From: Cafeteria roenbergensis
Lineage: Eukaryota; Sar; Bigyra; Bicosoecida; Cafeteriaceae
NCBI GenBank assembly: GCA_008330645.1
Contig: VLTN01000053.1
Span: 124,001 to 188,000, forward strand
Direction of reading: 5' to 3'
DNA length: 64,000 nt
Part shown: positions 29,104-40,588 of the stretch, one piece after another
Layout: every line of letters starts with the position of its first letter
How positions within the stretch are numbered: position 1 is the first letter of the stretch
The notes under the pieces: generated by a model
What the model saw: only the letters and a program-made list of their open reading frames with translations
The model's database searches: none
Told to the model about the DNA's origin: nothing
Position numbers and translations under genes: made by a program

Positions 29104-29951
29104 GACGGCACTGGCCTGCCTCGAGTCGGCCGACGCCTCCGCCTCCCTTGCGAGACCGGGGTCGCCCCCCTTTTGCTGCAGCCCGCCCGGGTGCTCCCTG
29201 GCGAGGCTGGGCCGGGTCCCCTGGACACAAGCGCAGGAGCGCGGACGTGCGGCGCGGGCCGCAACGCGATCAGTGTTGTCAACGGATTGGCTCTGCTGGC
29301 GTGGCGGCCGCCCTATTCGCCCCAAATTGCAGCGGGACTCGCTGGGACTCAGGGCCCGAACTACGGTGTGACTGGCGCTCACCCCGCCGCCCACAGCGCC
29401 GGGCTGCTGCGGAGCAGCCACTGCTGCACTAGCGGCCACGGCAACGAGCTGCACGCCCCCATTCGCAGCAATCGACGCCGGTTGCTGGGTGCCGCCTCGG
29501 CATCGACGAGGGCCACGTCTACACCGGCGGCTGAAGTTTCACCGGCGCTGGCGTTCGAGGTGTCGTCGTCGTCGTGTCCCTCCGGGCGTGATCAATGCAG
29601 CGTCGAGCGCACAGGAGCGGGGTCGCACGCGCCGGTCGTGGACAGCGAGGTGTCGCCAGGCCTGCTTGGCCCCTGCGAGCAGCCCTGCCTCCTCGTTGCA
29701 CAGCCCCCTGACGGGGCGCTCGCGTGTGAGTCCGATACCATCGCTTGCTTTGCTCGGCGGCGCGGGGTGGGGGACGTGTCCCACTCAACGCTTGACGCCA
29801 CCACCATGCGCCGCGGGCAGTGGTTTCGGGGCCATTCGCGGTGCGCAACCACTCATCCCCACGGAACAACGGAACAAGCTAGCCCCCTCCCCCGTCAGGC
29901 GCTGCGCGTGCGATTCGGTCTCTGCGCATCAGTACGGAGGGAATTTGCAGT
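29104..29951. other. Intergenic region with no recognised gene
   Basis: 848 bp between two minus-strand genes. Open frames exist on both strands but have arginine/proline-rich compositions typical of chance frames in GC-rich DNA. It may hold the promoter and an upstream exon of the unknown protein, and the 3' UTR of the NEK kinase. Confidence 0.5.
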
Positions 29952-31629
29952 TCACCGCCTCCTCACGCTGCGGGCAGCAACGCCGGGCTCATCCAGCGAA
30001 GCATCGCTCGCCCGCAGCCTGGGCCTTGCCGAGAGTGCCCCGGACAAGGAAGACGCTGCCGGCGCCCCGAGCTCCAAATCCTGGCCCGGCTCGATGCTGT
30101 GGCGGCGCGAGCGTTGAGCCTGCTGCCCTGACGGCCGCCGCTCCCTCGAGAGCGGTCTTGACACTGGCGCCGGCCCCCTCACGACGTGGACACGGTGCCT
30201 GCTGGCAGAGCCCGGCCGCAGGGCGCCGGCGGCACTGCCGGGGCGAGCCCCCGCGTCCGAGCGGCGCGGCGCCCTCGCCGACATGGGGCGCTCAGCAACC
30301 ATCACCTTGGGCCCCCGCCTGCTCGCGCCCGAGGGAAGGTGCGCGCCGCCCATCGACATGGCGCGGCCAGACAGGCCTGGTCGGGCCAGGGGAGCGCCAG
30401 GCAAGTCCAGCCCCGTGGAGCCGTCCAGCCCGTCGACGTCCTCGCCGACGGGGCTGTCACCAGGCGCATCGTCGTCCACGACGTCATCATCCTCGTCCTC
30501 GTCCTCGTTCTCGCCGTAGTATCCCCCGCCCTGGACAGGCCCTCCGATGGCGCGCTGGGCAGCCACGCTCGCCGCACCCGCGCTTCTGCCGCCGCTGCCA
30601 GCGCCAGCAGTGCGGCCGACAGCAGCGGTGCCGGCGCCCCCCCTGCCAGACCCACGCACGTCCTGAGCACCATGCCGGTGCGCCCCGCCCGCGGCCCCGT
30701 GGGCCATGCGCCCGCCCCCTCGTGCAAGGGGCTGCGGCCGCTCCCGCGCAGCCCCAGCCCGATCGCGAGCCGGCGTGCCGGGCGCCCGCCCCGTGCCCCG
30801 CCCGGCTGCGTGCGCCTCCTCGCCCTGCACCCCTCCGGCCGCCGCGGGCGGTGCCGCCGACTGCTCTTGGAACACCAGCTCCTCCACCGCCATGAGCAGC
30901 TCTGCTGAGCGGCCTCGCACGGCGGCCGGAAGGAGCGAGGTCATGCGCGCACGCTGCGCCGCCGAGGGCGCCAGGGCGCCGGCCGGCAAGCTGGCGAAGA
31001 TGTCACACAGTTCGGCCAGCACGTCCTCGCCAAGCTCGGACTCGAGCCGCACCCGTCGCGCGCCAGCTGACAGCGGGGCGGCCGGCGCCACGGAGGGGCG
31101 CTGAAGCCGCGACCGCGCCGGCTGCCCTGCCCCCGAGGCCCTCGCCGCGTCATGCTGCCCGGACACCGCCGAGCCTGGACGCCTGGCTGCGGCTGTTGTT
31201 GCTGCTGCAGCTGCTGCTGCGGTGGGGGCGGGGGCGGCTGCTTGCGCGCCCTGTTGGGCGTCGGAAGCGGCGCCGGAGGCGGACCGTTCCTGCTGAGCGA
31301 CGCGCACTTCGTTGTACACGAGGACCTCCATTTGGTCTTTGATGTGCCGGCGGCCGCGGTGGTCGTCCGCGACGCGGGCCGCAATCTCCAGAGCCTTCTT
31401 CATCTCCGCGGCGCGGGGCTGGCGTGCCTGCTGGGCTATGGGCAGCAAGAGGTCGTGGAGCTCCTTGAAGGATGCTGCGCCGAGGCGGGAGCGCAGGGCG
31501 CTGCTCGACGCGTCCACAGCGTGCCGAAGGTCTGTGTTGACAGGGACGGGGCGGTCACTGGGGGGCGTGGGAGGGCGGCCGCCGGGCGACCCGCCTGCTG
31601 CGGTCGCAGGCGCAGCTGCGGCTGATCCA

Positions 31630-31700
<71 letters not shown>

Positions 31701-33474
31701 AGGCACCTCGCGGGCGTCTGCTTTGAACCCCGAGTCCGGCGCCGACGAGTTCCCGGATGAGGCCGCGAGGGTCGTGGATCGAATGAGCTCCTCTGCCGCG
31801 AGGCTCCTCAGGTCCGCGCTGATGCGGTCGTCCCTCGCCCGCTCGCCGCGCGCTCTGTCCGCCCTCGCGCTGGGGCTCAGAAGCGCGGCGGCGCCCCCCC
31901 GCCCGCGCTCGCCGGCGCCCGGTGCCGCGTCTGGCTCCTCCTCGAAGTCGTCCTCATACTCGTCCGAAGAGTACCCATCTTCATCCTCGTCCTCGTCCCC
32001 GTCCCCGTCATCCCCATGCGCGTGCTCGTCGTCGCGGCTTCGGGGAGTGGCTCCGCCAGATCCCGCGCCGCTTCCAGCCGCTGGTCTGCCTCCGGCGGGC
32101 ACCAGCGACGCCCCGCCAACTCCCCAAGCGTCAGTTGCAGCCCCTCCTCCGCCCCGGGCAGTCGCAAACACGGCGCCAGGGCTGATATCCGCGTCCACCA
32201 CAGCGGTTTCGCAGACGAGGGACCCGCCGCCACTGCCGTCCATGGGGCCCTGCTCCGATGCGCCGCTGCCAGACGCGAAACCCACAGCAGAGCCGGCAGA
32301 TGCATCGGCGCCAGCACCCGGCGACGGCGCCTGCGGCGACGAGACGCCGTCCTCAGCAGCGTCGGCCCCTCGGCCCTCCCCCGCCTCCCCGTCCTCCTCC
32401 TCGTCCCCGCCTTCCGCGTCGGCGTCGGCGGCAGGCCCTGCCATCTCGCGCAGCACCCGCTGCATCACAGGCATCGCCAGGATGTCCGCCGCGGAGGGCC
32501 GCCGGTCAGCGTCCTTTTCCAGCATGGCGGCCACGAGGTCCCGCAGCTCCGGGGAATAGTGCGCTGGGATCTCGGGCACGGGCTCGTTCACGATCTTGTA
32601 GACCAGGGCGAGCAGCGACGAGCAGGTGAACACCCGGCGCAGGCTGCACACCTCGAACAGCACGCAGCCCAGCCCCCACACGTCGCTGGCCCGGCCGTAG
32701 GGCTTCGCGCTGACCGCCTCGGGACTGAGGAAGTAGGGCGTGCCGATCTGCGTGTTGGCCTGAGCGGCAGTGCGCTCCAAGACTTTGGCGATTCCAAAGT
32801 CCCCGACCTTGACAACCCCCGAGGCCAGCAGGAAGCAGTTGGCCGTCTTCAGGTCGCGATGCAACACGTGGTGCGCGTGGATGTTCTGCAGCGCCAGGCT
32901 GAGCTGCGCTGCCCATTGCAAAATTTGGTCCTCGGAAAAGTGGCGGCCGGCCTTGCGCTGCGCCCGGATGGCTTTTTGCAAGTCCCCGCGCTCCGCGTAC
33001 TCCATCACGATGTTGAGAACGTCGTCCTCGATGAAAGCCTCGTGGTAGGCGATGATGCCTGGGTGCTTGAGCACGTTCAGAAGCGCCGCCTCGGTCATCG
33101 CCTGCGCGTTGTCGGCAAGGCGACGGCGAGAGAGAGCCGGCCGTTTCCTGGGCCAGGGGCGCGCGCGAAGGCGGGGGGCGGGCGCCCTTTGAGGCTCAGC
33201 CACACACGCACACGCACATGCGCGGCGCGGGGGGCCGGGGTCGCGGGCGCGGGCGCCCGGCCGGCCATTGGCCGAGGGCATCGCGAGGCTGCACTTGCGG
33301 CAGTAACTGCTCGGCGACGGCCCAGAGACTCACCTGCTTCTTCTCGGCTTCGTCCATCTCCGTCATGTCCACGCGCTTGATGACAACGAGCTCCTTCGTG
33401 TCCTTCCGCATGGCAGCCACCGCGGAGCCATAGGAGCCCCGCCCCAGCTTCTTGACGATCTCAAAGCGCTCCAT
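29952..33474 (-). CDS. NEK-family protein kinase with long tail
   Basis: Exons 33474-33334 and 33101-29952 (232-nt intron) join in phase 0 to 1096 residues. Residues 1-300 are a NIMA-related Ser/Thr kinase: glycine loop LGRGSYGS (10-17), Lys33 in VVIKRV, HRDLKTAN, DFG in KVGDFGIAKVL, QIGTPYFLSPE, and SDVWGLGCVLFEV. NEKs regulate cilia and mitosis. The tail is acidic and disordered with an Ala-Gly dipeptide tract. It then has two similar helical modules of about 60 residues (about 585-645 and 733-793), each running from an ELhDhh motif (ELHDLL, ELCDIF) to LVYNEV or LVFQEQ; similar modules occur in tails of other protist and animal NEKs. The start could be six codons earlier (33492). All catalytic residues are present. 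Confidence 0.9.
31630..31697 (-). repeat. Hexanucleotide (GCGCCC)n tract
   Basis: About eleven tandem GCGCCC units encode an Ala-Gly dipeptide run in the NEK kinase tail. The frame is preserved because the unit is six bases. Confidence 0.9.
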
Positions 33475-34392
33475 CCTCCTGTCACGCCCCAAGCAAGCGC
33501 GCGCGCCACGGCGGCCGGTGCGAGGTCAGCGCGCTCCCCCCGGCGCAGCAGCTCACGCCCTCGAGTGCAAATCTGCGCAGCCTGCCGCCCACAGTGGCGC
33601 GTCCGCGGGGGCGCCAACGCCTTGGCCGCGCGTGAAATCGGCGCAGGCCAAAGCTCTGCTGCACGGGTCGTCGAGTCGCAGCGTTCTCGGTCTGAGGGCA
33701 CGACTCCAGGCTGGCCGACCAAGCCCGCGCTGTGAACCATCAATGCGGTGCGACAGCCAAGCTTGGTGCGCGGAAGCGGCGGTCATGCCATCCGAGGCCG
33801 ACAATGTTGCTGCATCGCACACAGACCCAATCCTCTGGCTGCAGGGCGATGCAGGTCGGCGGCCAGTGGTTTCTAGTTTCACACGGGTGCATCGGGCTGG
33901 CGAGGAGCGCGCCGCCTGATCTACAAAGACGTGTCCACAAAACGTGCGGAGTGAGGGGCTGAGCGCAGCGCTTGCTGGCAGGCCTCCCCGGCCTTCGCAC
34001 CCCAACCGTCCCGACGCTCGCACAAAGTGCCCGTTGTCGGTCAAGCTGAAAATTCATGGTTTGCTAGTTGTTGCAACCACGTGTCCGCTCGGGAGGGCGC
34101 AGCCTGAAAGATACCAACACAGCCGCGCCACATGTTGGCTGCGGTTCAAACATCATCACCCCCGCAAGCCCGGGCCGGCTGCGGCCCGCGTGTGCTCCAC
34201 ACCTGTCAGCGACCCGCGTGGCAGTCGCCTGCTCTGACTGCTCGCGGGTTCGCCCACGCTGCGGTGACAAGGTTGCGTGCAAGGGGGGGGGCGGGGCGCA
34301 GCAGGCACGTGTTGCACACAGCTTCCCGACCTTGCGCCCGTTCTCCGGCCACAGCGGTGTGGCGCCCATAGGCCCGCAGGCCCACCGCCACA
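33475..34392. other. Long divergent intergenic region
   Basis: 918 bp between the divergent starts of the NEK kinase and the ligand-gated channel-like gene, the longest spacer in the window. GC falls visibly in 33780-34130, with an AT-rich island at about 34046-34078. I looked for tRNA and spliceosomal snRNA signatures and saw none. It presumably carries both promoters. Confidence 0.55.
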
Positions 34393-36595
34393 ATGATGGT
34401 TGCAATGCAAGTCGAGGGGAATGGGCCGGCCGGCGCAGCTCAGCGCGCCCGCGAGGCGCAGAGGCTGCCAACAATCACGGGATGGACTCGACTGCTGCTC
34501 CTGGACGTGCGCGATGTGGACTTGGAGGCGCAGACGTTCGTCGCAGACGTGGACATCCAGGTGCGGTGCCCCGGGCTGCGGGCCCGCCTGTCAGCCTTGT
34601 ACGGCGCGGACGCGTGCAGCGAGGCCCTGGGCTCCTGGCCGATGCAGTGGCGCCTGGACCAGCGGCTGTGGATCCGCAACGCAGTGGAAGAGGTCAGCAC
34701 CGAGCGCTGGTTCGACGTGTCCAAGGAGGCATTCCGCCTCCGGTTTGTCGGCAAGCTGTCCGCGCGCTGCCGGCACGAGGACTTTCCGGTCGACGCCTTC
34801 AAGCTGCCGGTGGAGGTGTCGCTGACGGTCCCGGTTCACCAGGTGCAGCTGGAGCTGGAGGACAGCCGGGTGCTGCTGCGGCTCGACGCTCCGGTGCGCT
34901 CGCTGCTGGACGTCTCGCCGGTGATGGTCCACTCCGTGTGCCACTCTGACCCCGACGAGTCCGCCTCTCGCGTCGAGTATCCCGTGCTGACGGCTCTGCT
35001 GGCTGTGAGGCGCAAGAGCGCATTCTTCGTGTGGAACAGCATCGTGCCCGCGCTGTTCATGACGGCGCTGGCCGGCTGCGCTGCCTGCCTCGCCGTGGAG
35101 AGCATCGATCCGCGTCTGGACCTCGCGCTCGCCCTCCTCATGGCGCTGGTGGGCTTCAAGCAGGGGCAAAAGACCCAGCTCCCGGTGCTGCCCTACAACA
35201 CGCTGCTGGACGTGTCTGTGATCGTGCAGTACGTGGGGCTCGTGGCGGCTTGTCTCATCAGCATCCTGTCGCTGATGCGGGCTTGCAACCCCCTGTCAGC
35301 CGCAAGCCTGGTCGGGTGGCACGTTGCGCTGGCGGGCCCTTGCGCCGCTGCGGACGTGTTTTCCAGCCTGACGGGGTGGCACGGTTGCGAGGAGCGCGGG
35401 TGGGGCCTGCCGCACGACGGGTCCACCTCGTCGCCGTCTCACCCGTTTCCGCGTGACGCCGCGCTGACCGACCCAGGGTGCGACAACATTGCCCAGGCCT
35501 CGCGCACAGACGGCCTCTTGTGGGTGATGTGGGGCGCGGTCATGGTCGGGGCTCACTTGCACATCCTGCTCAGCGCAATCATGTCGCGAGCGGCCACGCT
35601 GCTCGCCCCGGAGTGGGCGCTCATGAAGCTGTGTCGCACCCACCAGGCAGACGTCGAGGCGTTGGTGGCAGCCTCGCGCCCCGACGAGGAGGCCGACCCG
35701 GCGACGCTGACGCCCGTCCCCAGCCAGGCGGTTGCGCGCCCGGACCGGTCCGGGTGCGCGACGCCCCTGCCGTGCTCGGTGCTGCGCTGCCGCGAGACAT
35801 CCGCCGTGGACAGCGAGCTGGCGGCCATGACTGCGGAGATGGGCTTGCGGGAGGCGCTGAACCGGCTGCGGCGCCAGTCCGATGGCAATGCGCTGGCGGC
35901 CGCGGAGCCCCGCGCGCACCAGGAGGGCGCGCGCATCGGCGGCACGCCGGCCCCGCCCCCCCCGCCGTGCCGGTCGTCAGTGTCTCGAGCGCAGCTGCAG
36001 CAGCAGCGGGGCATCAACCAGTGCCGGCTCTGCAACACCGTCTGCTGCTGGCTCGCTTGCCAGCGCTACGACGTCGACGACATGCTCGACGACCTGGCCA
36101 TGCTCGTGAACGTGGTCAGGGTGCCTCACGTGTCGCGCCACGGCGGCCAGCAGGGCCTAGACTCCGCAGCCACCGGTTGCATCTGCGGCGGACCACAGCG
36201 GAAGGCTGCTGCAGCGCCCGAAGCGCCTCTGCTCGCGCGCCTGCTCTGCATGTCCGACGCGCACATCACGCGGCTGCACGCGCGGTGGGCGTACAGCGTG
36301 CCCATCCGCACGCCCCTCTTCGGTGAGCAGTTCGGCAGGCCATGGGACGACGTCCTTCGCAGGATCTTTCCGGGACTCATCCCGCCGCGGCAGAGCCCCC
36401 CGCCGACGGGCCAAGCAGGGGTGGGTAGTCCCGTCGCAGCCGGGGCTCTCGGCGGGTGCCCAGGCGGATCCGGCGCCGTTCCCCGGCTGCCGGCCGCAAT
36501 CCCGGGGCCGCCGCGAGCGAGGCGTGATGGCGGCAGCCAAGCGCGAGCCGAGCCCAGCGCAAGCAGCGACTCCGACGATAGCGATGGTGATAGCG

Positions 36596-36632
<37 letters not shown>

Positions 36633-36762
36633 GGACCAGGACCGAACGCCCAGGCGGCGGCACGGGGACGGCGCAGGGGCGGCTGGCTCGTCACGAGTGC
36701 TGCGCTCTGCCGTGCGCCGTCGGGCGTCCAGCAGCGCGCGCCGCCCAGCTCGCCGCCGCTAG
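34393..36762 (+). CDS. Pentameric ligand-gated ion channel-like protein
   Basis: 789 residues, no introns. Residues 30-205 fit the extracellular beta-sandwich of this family: LLLLDVRDVDLEAQTFVADV (strands 1-2), WRLDQRLWIRNAV, and HEDFPVDAFKLPVEVSL at the Cys-loop position. Only one Cys (126) is present there, so the disulfide of animal receptors is absent, as in bacterial homologues. RRKSAFFVWNSIVPALF starts M1 (about 211-233). M2 is about 240-257 (PRLDLALALLMALVGFK), M3 about 273-295 after LPVLPYNTLLD, and M4 about 374-397 (LLWVMWGAVMVGAHLHILLS). Unusually, about 390 residues follow M4, with a Cys-rich patch (CRLCNTVCCWLAC) and Gly/Ser/Asp tracts. No signal peptide is visible at the N-terminus. 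Ligand and ion selectivity are unknown. Confidence 0.78.
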
Positions 36763-37003
36763 CGCGTGCACAGCGCTTGCCGGCTGCGTGGAGGAGCTGG
36801 CGTTGGCGATTGGGCGACCTGTGCGAGAGGCAGCATTGGTGGAGCGGCAGCGGCCCTGACGCACTGACACGCAGTTGCCCCCGGTCACAGGGGGCGCGCC
36901 CGCGAAATGGGGGGCGCGCTCAGACGCACGCAGACACGCACACGCTCACGCTCACGCATACACGCACACGCGCAGCGCGGCGTCGGTGGGGCGGGCGCGC
37001 CGG

Positions 37004-38317
37004 TCACTCGCCCGCTGCTCGCTGCCGCGCACGGTCCAGCCAGCGCGCGGCGATGGTGGCGGTGGGGCCAGGCATCTCGCGCTGCGGGAAGTGGCCGACG
37101 TGGTCGGGGAGGACGCGCACGTCCACGCGCGTGACGGTCTTGCTGATGGCCTCTGCGAGGTGGCGCCCGGAGACGGGGTCGGCCGGCCCGTTGACGAACA
37201 GGACGGGCGACGCCGCGTTGGCAAGTGCGCTGACGTATCGATCAGCGTTCCGTTGGCGGTCGGCCATGTAGCCGAGGTGCGCGTGGGTTCGGCCCAGTCC
37301 GTCGTTGTGGGCGCAGAGGGCGAAGTCCTCGTCCAGCTCGATGAGGGAGGGCTTGGTGTGCTCGCCAAACACGCGCGCGAGGGCCAGACCGAACACTGGG
37401 CGGATGACCAGTCGCTGCAGGAGCGGGCCGGCGATGGGGTGGGCGAGCAGCGTCTGGACGGGCTGGGGGTGGTGGTGCCCGGGAAGCACCCCGCCGTTAA
37501 GCAGGACGACCGCGGAGAGGGTGCAGGGCGCCTCCGCGCCGCTGCTGGAGGCGGTTGAGCAGCCGGGCTCCGACGCAAGCAGCTCCTGGACAACGGTGCA
37601 GCCGAGGTCGTGCGCGATCACCTCAACGCGGGCGGCGGGCCCCACCGTGCTGGCTAGGACCTGGCGCACCACGGACCTGCGGAGGCAAGCGCACGGGGAG
37701 GACGTCTGCAAGGCGCCGGCGGTGAAGCGAGGGCAGCAAGGACCACGGGCCACGCATGCCAGCTCGCGACTCCCACCCCGCCCCGCACGTGCCCGCTCGG
37801 CGCCAGCGGGCGGGCGGTCGGTGGGCCAGTCGGCCGGTTGACCGCCCGGGACAAAAAGGGCGCGCAAGGTCTCTCCCTCTCACGCGTGCATGGCCACGGA
37901 GTAGTTCGTGTCGGGCTTGGTCGACAAGCCGTACCCGAGCAAGTCCAGGGCAATGCACCGGCGGCCTGCCTTGTGGCAGAGAGCTGGCCACACGTCCTTC
38001 CAGTCGAAACTGGACGTGGGAAAGCCGTGGATGAAGAGCAGGGGCGGCAGCTCTTGCGCGGACGTGGCGTCGGGCTTGTCGTCGACCACAAACACCGCCT
38101 CGCCGCTCGGCAGGCCCTCCACCTCCACCGGCACCATGCTGCCCAGGGACTGCCAAGCCATGATCCTCGAGAACACGTCCACGCTCGCTGGCCGAGCGAT
38201 GTAGATGGCCACGATGGCCACGACTGTCGCAAGCAGCGCTGCCAGGCCGGCGCAGAGCGAAGGACCCTGGTCGCGCCGCCGCGCCGCCGCAGCCGGAGCT
38301 GCCTTGGGCGAGGCCAT
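37004..38317 (-). CDS. MEST/epoxide-hydrolase-like alpha/beta hydrolase, membrane-anchored
   Basis: Exons 38317-37884 and 37676-37004 (207-nt intron) give 368 residues. An N-terminal hydrophobic helix (about 21-40) anchors the protein. The fold is alpha/beta hydrolase, closest to animal MEST (PEG1): LLFIHGFPTSSFDWKDVW (oxyanion HGFP 97-100), RCIALDLLGYGLSTKPDTNY, and IAHDLGCTVVQELL, where Asp168 takes the nucleophile place used by epoxide hydrolases and dehalogenases. Later marks are VLLNGGVLPG, VFGEHTKPS, VLFVNGPADPVS and LPDHVGHFPQ, the last carrying the catalytic His. The splice restores NYSVAMHASVVRQVL, parallel to YSIFEQASIVEALL in MEST. The substrate is unknown even for animal MEST. Most likely an ER membrane hydrolase. 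Confidence 0.88.
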
Positions 38318-38641
38318 GTCGCTGCCTGGAACCGAGGGCGCGGCGCTCAGCCTCCCGAGGCTGCCGAGTGGGGCGGTGTTGCAATCGCCTGCAATTGATC
38401 TCGCCAGCGCTGGTTGAACTCTGCCGATGCCCGCGGCACAAAGTGGCGAGTGCGTTCTGGCGCTGCAGGGGGGGCTGCGGGTCGGGTGACTGCAGGGACT
38501 CGCCCGCCCCTTATCGCGCTGGTGGACTCAGAGGCGCCGCGCTTGCTTGCTTCTGGGGTGCTGCGGATGCGCGCCAGGCGTTGGGGCGGCGCGGGCGCGG
38601 CCAGTCTTGCGCTGCTTCACTCGCGACCGCTGCGGAGGCGC
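38318..38641. other. Intergenic spacer
   Basis: 324 bp between the hydrolase start and the PRP31 stop, both minus strand. No gene seen; presumably hydrolase promoter and PRP31 3' UTR. Confidence 0.5.
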
Positions 38642-40363
38642 TCACGCCGGCTTCTTCTTCGCTCCCGCGAAGCCCGCCGCGTCGTCAAAGTACCCTGCGG
38701 TAGCAGTCGCCTTGGCCTTGCGCCTGCGCACCGCCTCGGGGTCCACCAGCTCCATCCCCGAGGTGTGCGAGAATGCAATGGTGCTCGCCAGCCCGGACAG
38801 CGGGTCATCCGCGCCCCCACCCGCCCTGGCCTTTGCCTTGCGCATCGCCGCAGTGCGCAACAGGTTCTTCTGGGTCTTGGCCGCCACTCGCAGCCTGCCC
38901 GCTCCTCCCGCCGCCAGCATCCCGCCGTCGTTGCCCATGGCGCTTTCGCTGTACTCGGTGGCGCTCTGGTCCACCGCAAGCCTGTTCGCGGCCTTGCGCA
39001 CCTCCGTCATGCCGTACTTCTCCTTGATGCGACGGAAGCGCTTGCCGCCCCGCTTGCGGCACTTCTTCGGCTCCGGGATGGGCAGCGGCTTCACGGCCTT
39101 GACCTCCGGAGGCTCCGCCCACTTTGCAATTTTTTCGGCAATATCGGAGTGGAAGCCCCTGCCCACGGTCGCATCGGACCCGGGGGTGCCGTGCGCGTCG
39201 ACGCGCGCTGCCAAGGCCACCTTGGCAGCCAGCACCTTGGCTGCGCGCTGCCGCAGCTGTGGCGGGGCCGTCGCAACGAGCGGGGCCTCGTGAACGATGC
39301 CGTTGTGGGCCTTGACGCTCAGCCGAGAGAGGCCGTTGGCCGACTGCTTCGAGCGGCCCATCACCTGGATATTGCAGGCGGGGATCCGGGCCAGGGCTGC
39401 GACGCCACCCGCCAGGCCCACGAGCTCCGAGGCGAGTCGGGGCCCCACGAGCGCGCTGATGTTGGGCGCGAGGAAGCCCATTCGCGACTCGACAAAGCGC
39501 AGTAGCCGGTCCCGCGAGCTCGCGATGGCCTCCGCGGCGTCGCACGCCTCGTCGAGGCGCGCCAGCTGGTCGTCCGTCAGCCGACACGCGTCGAGCGCTG
39601 ACCCCGACACCGTGATCACCATCACCGTGCTGGCGGGCAGCAGCTTCTCAAGCTTGGGCGCAAGCGACGGGATGCGGTCCGCAGGCGTGTCACGCAGCTC
39701 CCGCACCACGCGAGAGTACATCAGCGGGTCCGACACCACCTCAGCCAGCTCCGCGAACCGCAGCCGGTAGAGCGCGGCGATGAACGCGCGCACGCTCTCC
39801 GCCTCGTCGCGAAGCTCTGCCAGCAGGTGGTTGGAGTCCACCGTCAAGATGTACTCCGGGTGGTCCTCGACAATGCCAGTCACGGCAGCCGGGGCGGGCA
39901 GGGCGAGCGCCTCGTCCACGAGCCGCATGTGCCGCTGGAAGGCCGGACGCCGCAGCAGCGAAGCCGTCTCGAACACGCTCCCAGTCGGCACGCCGCCCTC
40001 GGCGCTGGGGCCAGCGGGACGAGCGCGCTTGGCAGGCACCGCGAACCCGTCGTGCCCCGTCGCGTCGCCCACAGGAGCTTGGGCATCGTCTTGGGCGGCG
40101 TCGCTGCCGCTGCGGCCTCGCTTCGATGCCCGAGGGCCCTCGTCGTCGCCCGCGGCATCTCCCGCGCCCACGGCTCCTTCGTCAACCTCGTCAATGTCGT
40201 CGAGGTCGTCCAGCATGGCCTGGATGCCGCTGCCCTCAGCCTGCGCAGGGCCCTGCGAGGCGGAATCGGCAACCGCGACGCTTGGCATGGTCACGGGAGG
40301 CGCAGCCTGGACGTGGCGGGTGCCCGTGCGCGCTCGCTCAAGTCTCACAGACACGTCCGCCAT
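38642..40363 (-). CDS. PRPF31: U4/U6 snRNP protein PRP31
   Basis: 573 residues, no introns. PRP31 bridges U4 snRNA, the 15.5K protein and PRP6 in the U4/U6.U5 tri-snRNP. The N-terminal 150 residues are acidic and divergent. The coiled coil and Nop domain are clear: DHPEYILTVDSNHLLAELRD, VMVITVSGSALDACRL, VESRMGFLAPNISALVGPRL, and LAGGVAALARIPACNIQVMG. They continue with QLRQRAAKVLAAKVALAARV. The PRP31-specific C-terminus is present: EIAEKW-type IAEKIAKWAEPPEVKAVKPL, RKRGGKRFRRIKEKYGMTEV, and FSHTSGMELVDPEAV. MADVSVRL at 40363 is the first Met of the continuous family-like frame; MPSVAV 25 codons later is an alternative. It is divergent from the helicase gene (225-bp spacer). Confidence 0.93.
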   Translation of the reverse strand: MADVSVRLERARTGTRHVQAAPPVTMPSVAVADSASQGPAQAEGSGIQAMLDDLDDIDEVDEGAVGAGDAAGDDEGPRASKRGRSGSDAAQDDAQAPVGDATGHDGFAVPAKRARPAGPSAEGGVPTGSVFETASLLRRPAFQRHMRLVDEALALPAPAAVTGIVEDHPEYILTVDSNHLLAELRDEAESVRAFIAALYRLRFAELAEVVSDPLMYSRVVRELRDTPADRIPSLAPKLEKLLPASTVMVITVSGSALDACRLTDDQLARLDEACDAAEAIASSRDRLLRFVESRMGFLAPNISALVGPRLASELVGLAGGVAALARIPACNIQVMGRSKQSANGLSRLSVKAHNGIVHEAPLVATAPPQLRQRAAKVLAAKVALAARVDAHGTPGSDATVGRGFHSDIAEKIAKWAEPPEVKAVKPLPIPEPKKCRKRGGKRFRRIKEKYGMTEVRKAANRLAVDQSATEYSESAMGNDGGMLAAGGAGRLRVAAKTQKNLLRTAAMRKAKARAGGGADDPLSGLASTIAFSHTSGMELVDPEAVRRRKAKATATAGYFDDAAGFAGAKKKPA

Positions 40364-40588
40364 TTGTGACACTCCCGACGCAGCCTGGGGCCCTGGAGAG
40401 TGGGCTTGCAGCGCGTTCCGTGGCCGGCGGACTTGCCTTGGCAGAGCCGAGCGGCGGGCAGCTTCACGACGGCCCGGCCTCGCCATCCAGCGCGCGGCCG
40501 ATGACCACTTCCGCGCGAGGGGCGTGCGCAAAACGCAGGGGGGTTGCCACTGGAGAGCAGTGGCGGGCTTTAGGCAGCGCGGCGGACC

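Noticed and set aside
29104-29951. A gene in the 848-bp gap, for example on the plus strand from 29489
   Set aside because: The composition is Arg/Pro/Ala-rich as in chance frames, it overlaps the NEK kinase gene, and no motif is recognisable.
33475-34392. Spliceosomal snRNA or tRNA in the long divergent spacer
   Set aside because: I found no U6 ACAGAGA box, U5 loop, U2 branch-pairing sequence or tRNA T-loop consensus.
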